Shown here: positions 61,937 to 64,000 of the stretch, piece after piece
Position numbering within the stretch: position 1 is the first letter of the stretch
How the letters are laid out: every line of letters begins with the position of its first letter
Assembly (NCBI RefSeq): GCF_000374005.1
Contig: NZ_KB893146.1
Coordinates: 106,411 to 170,410, forward strand
Length of the DNA stretch: 64,000 nt
Direction of reading: 5' to 3'
DNA from: Kiloniella laminariae DSM 19542
GTDB taxonomy: Bacteria; Pseudomonadota; Alphaproteobacteria; Kiloniellales; Kiloniellaceae
Translations under genes and position numbers: made by a program
Notes under the pieces: model-generated
What the model was told of the DNA's origin: nothing
Seen by the model: the letters and a program-made list of their open reading frames with translations, nothing else
Databases searched by the model: none

Positions 61937-64000
61937 ATGATGGACGAATCGCAATATAACCCTACTGAAATTTCCACTGAACAAGCGCCCTATATGGATG
62001 GCTTGAACGCAGCCCAGCTTGAGGCCATTGAGGCAACTGACGGGCCCGTGCTCGTCCTTGCCGGTGCGGGAACAGGGAAAACCCGTGTCCTGACAACGCG
62101 GCTGGCGCACATTCTGGCCACGGGCAAGGCTTTTCCCGGCCAGGTACTGGCGGTGACCTTCACCAACAAGGCTGCGCAGGAAATGAAAGAGCGGGTGGCC
62201 TCGATTCTGAACCTGCCAACGGTTGAACGCTGGTGGCTCGGGACTTTTCACGCTGTTGCTGTTCGCATGTTAAGGGCACATGCCGAGAAAGCGGGGCTGG
62301 GCAGTGATTTTGCCATCATTGATACGGATGATCAGCTTCGTTTGGTCAAGACCTTGCTGAAAGAGCAAAATCTTGATGACAAAAATTGGCCTCCGAAAGC
62401 GGTGCTAGGGGCGTTACAGCGCTGGAAAGATCGTGGGCAGGGACCAGATCAGGTTTCCAGCAACGAGGCCCGTGAACTTGCTGGTGGCAGGATCCACAAG
62501 ATCTATGTGAGTTATCAGCAACGTTTGAAGGAGCTGAACGCCTGTGATTTTGGCGATTTGTTGTTACATACCCTGACCATCTTCCAGAAATATCCGGATG
62601 TACTGGCTGATTACCATCGCCGCTTCCACTACATTCTGGTCGATGAATATCAGGATACCAACGTGGCCCAGTATCTTTGGTTGCGGCTGCTGGCACAGGG
62701 GCATCAGAACGTCTGCTGTGTTGGAGATGATGATCAATCCATTTACGGCTGGCGCGGGGCTGAAGTTGGCAACATCCTGCGTTTTGAGAAAGACTTTCCT
62801 GGTGCCAAGGTTGTTCGGCTCGAGCGCAACTATCGTTCAACCGGACGGATTCTGGCTGCTGCTTCTTCGGTTATCAGCCACAATGAAGGCCGCTTGGGCA
62901 AGACGCTCTGGACAGACGATGACGAGGGAGAACCAATCCGGGTACGAGGCCTTTGGGATGGGGAAGCCGAAGCCCGTTTTATTGGCGAAGAGGTCGAGAA
63001 TTTTCAGCGGCAGGGCAAGTCCCTCGACAGTATGGCGATTCTGGTGCGGGCCGGAGCACAAACCCGCGAGTTCGAAGAACGCTTTCTGACACTGGGTATT
63101 CCCTATCGGGTTATCGGCGGGGCTCGTTTTTATGAACGGCTGGAAATCCGTGATGCTCTGGGGTATCTGCGTCTGGTTAATTCGCCGGATGACAGCCTGG
63201 CGTTTGAGCGGATTATTAACACACCCAAGCGCGGGCTCGGTCCTGCTGCGGTCAGCGTTGTCCATATGCTGGCACGTGAGAGGAATTGCTCGCTGTTCAT
63301 GGCCGCGTGCGAAATTGTTGAAACAGATGAATTGCGCCCTGCTGCCCGCAAAACCATGGCGGGGTTTGTCACGCAGATGCAGCGGTGGCACGAACGTAAA
63401 GCCGATATGGCGCCGCCGGAGCTGGCGGATCTGGTGCTGGAAGAAAGTGGCTATCTTGAATTCTGGCAAAATGACAAGTCAGTTGAAGCCAAGGGGCGCG
63501 TCGAGAACCTGCGCGAGCTTGTCAATGCTCTGGGGGAATTCGAGAGTCTTGCAAGTTTTCTTGAGCACGTCAGTCTGGTGATGGATACCAATCGTCAGGT
63601 CGGACAGGAAATGGTTTCGATCATGACCTTGCACGGGGCGAAGGGGCTGGAGTTTGACACAGTGTTTTTGCCAGGCTGGGAAGAAGGGCTGTTTCCGAAT
63701 CAACGCGCCATGGATGAGCAGGGATTAAAGGGGCTTGAGGAAGAGCGTCGTCTGGCATATGTCGGTTTGACCCGGGCAAGGCAGAGGGCCGTGATTTCCT
63801 TTGCGGCCAATCGCCGGATGCATGGCTCCTGGGCATCGGCCATTCCCTCGCGGTTTGTTGACGAATTGCCGCCCGAGCATGTCGAACGCGAAAGTGACCG
63901 GGGGATCTATTCAGCCCCGCTTGAGCCTTCCTATGGTGGTTTTGGCAGTGGCCGCTGGCAGGATGCAGATCGGTCTTCAGATCGTCTGAGCCCGGGAATG
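61937..64000 (+). CDS. uvrD: UvrD/PcrA-type superfamily 1 DNA helicase (partial, 3' end outside)
   Basis: The visible 688 codons encode a UvrD/PcrA helicase that unwinds DNA in nucleotide excision and mismatch repair. All helicase motifs are present in order: Walker A GAGTGKTR, TFTNKAAQEMKERV, FGDLLLHTL, Walker B VDEYQDTN, GDDDQSIYGWRGA, RLERNYRST, TLHGAKGLEFDTVF and YVGLTRAR. The start is probably ATG at 61937 or 61940, since a stop codon lies just upstream in frame. The frame stays open to the window edge, so only the C-terminal tail is missing. It is divergent from the desuccinylase-like gene. Confidence 0.95.
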   Translation, partial: MMDESQYNPTEISTEQAPYMDGLNAAQLEAIEATDGPVLVLAGAGTGKTRVLTTRLAHILATGKAFPGQVLAVTFTNKAAQEMKERVASILNLPTVERWWLGTFHAVAVRMLRAHAEKAGLGSDFAIIDTDDQLRLVKTLLKEQNLDDKNWPPKAVLGALQRWKDRGQGPDQVSSNEARELAGGRIHKIYVSYQQRLKELNACDFGDLLLHTLTIFQKYPDVLADYHRRFHYILVDEYQDTNVAQYLWLRLLAQGHQNVCCVGDDDQSIYGWRGAEVGNILRFEKDFPGAKVVRLERNYRSTGRILAAASSVISHNEGRLGKTLWTDDDEGEPIRVRGLWDGEAEARFIGEEVENFQRQGKSLDSMAILVRAGAQTREFEERFLTLGIPYRVIGGARFYERLEIRDALGYLRLVNSPDDSLAFERIINTPKRGLGPAAVSVVHMLARERNCSLFMAACEIVETDELRPAARKTMAGFVTQMQRWHERKADMAPPELADLVLEESGYLEFWQNDKSVEAKGRVENLRELVNALGEFESLASFLEHVSLVMDTNRQVGQEMVSIMTLHGAKGLEFDTVFLPGWEEGLFPNQRAMDEQGLKGLEEERRLAYVGLTRARQRAVISFAANRRMHGSWASAIPSRFVDELPPEHVERESDRGIYSAPLEPSYGGFGSGRWQDADRSSDRLSPGM

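Noticed and set aside
1-64000. CRISPR arrays, insertion sequences, prophage genes and rRNA operons
   Set aside because: None were seen: no spaced identical repeats of CRISPR size, no transposase or integrase motifs, no phage structural genes and no rRNA-like sequence.

Overview
The window looks like chromosomal DNA of an alphaproteobacterium of moderate GC, probably a marine Rhodospirillales-like lineage. This is inferred from the RpoD with a long acidic insert, the GatB/YqeY-dnaG-rpoD order, the DUF4169 protein, a UbiH/UbiL-type hydroxylase, a MlaA/MlaC pair and a short-chain-fatty-acyl-regulator (ScfR) gene next to a symporter-fused histidine kinase. No phage, transposase, CRISPR array or rRNA gene was seen. 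Most of the window is core or metabolic sequence with compact operons, several clear intrinsic terminators and a number of GTG or TTG starts supported by good ribosome-binding sites.

Layout. 1-2.8 kb: end of an ABC solute-binding protein, an ACT-domain GcvR-like regulator, ung and elbB. 2.9-6.2 kb: LysR regulator, ubiquinone-type hydroxylase and an AsmA-like anchored protein. 6.2-7.1 kb: AT-rich non-coding stretch. 7.1-13.5 kb: SleB-like hydrolase, DUF4169, oligopeptidase B, histidine phosphatase, a putrescine-type binding protein, a VOC protein and a YqhA-type membrane protein. 13.5-19.5 kb: amidohydrolase and LuxR regulator with twin palindromes between them, then aguB-LysR-aguA (agmatine to putrescine). 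19.5-30 kb: greA, carB, carA, then GatB/YqeY, dnaG, rpoD. 30-38.7 kb: MBL hydrolase, tRNA(CAU), a mixed set of small enzymes (methyltransferase, yghU), a saccharopine-dehydrogenase-like/DUF4166/DUF2269 trio and an SRPBCC-ArsR-VOC operon. 38.7-45.6 kb: an iron module (PiuC-type dioxygenase, DUF1513, imelysin, di-haem DUF1111, imelysin/IrpA, bacterioferritin). 45.7-53.6 kb: divergent MocR/LysE pair, then ScfR regulator, single-domain response regulator, small membrane protein and symporter-STAC-histidine kinase. 53.7-64 kb: ettA, mlaC, mlaA, thioesterase, pentapeptide protein, CLC channel, succinylglutamate-desuccinylase-like protein and the start of a UvrD-type helicase.

How genes work together. 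AguA and AguB convert agmatine to putrescine, with a LysR gene between them and a putrescine-type binding protein nearby. The 44.8-39.6 kb minus-strand operon is a typical imelysin/DUF1111/DUF1513 iron-uptake set with a Fur-box-like site upstream and an intrinsic terminator after the first gene. The ScfR cluster is the most unusual part: the XRE/ScfR regulator carries a histidine-kinase dimerisation-like segment (His142) closely resembling that of the symporter kinase encoded two genes downstream, with a CheY-like receiver between them. This suggests a regulator wired directly into a nutrient-sensing two-component system.

Several paired inverted repeats sit next to local regulator genes (LuxR, MocR, ArsR) and are testable operator candidates. 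Functions come from recognising protein families and motifs by eye; no database search was possible.
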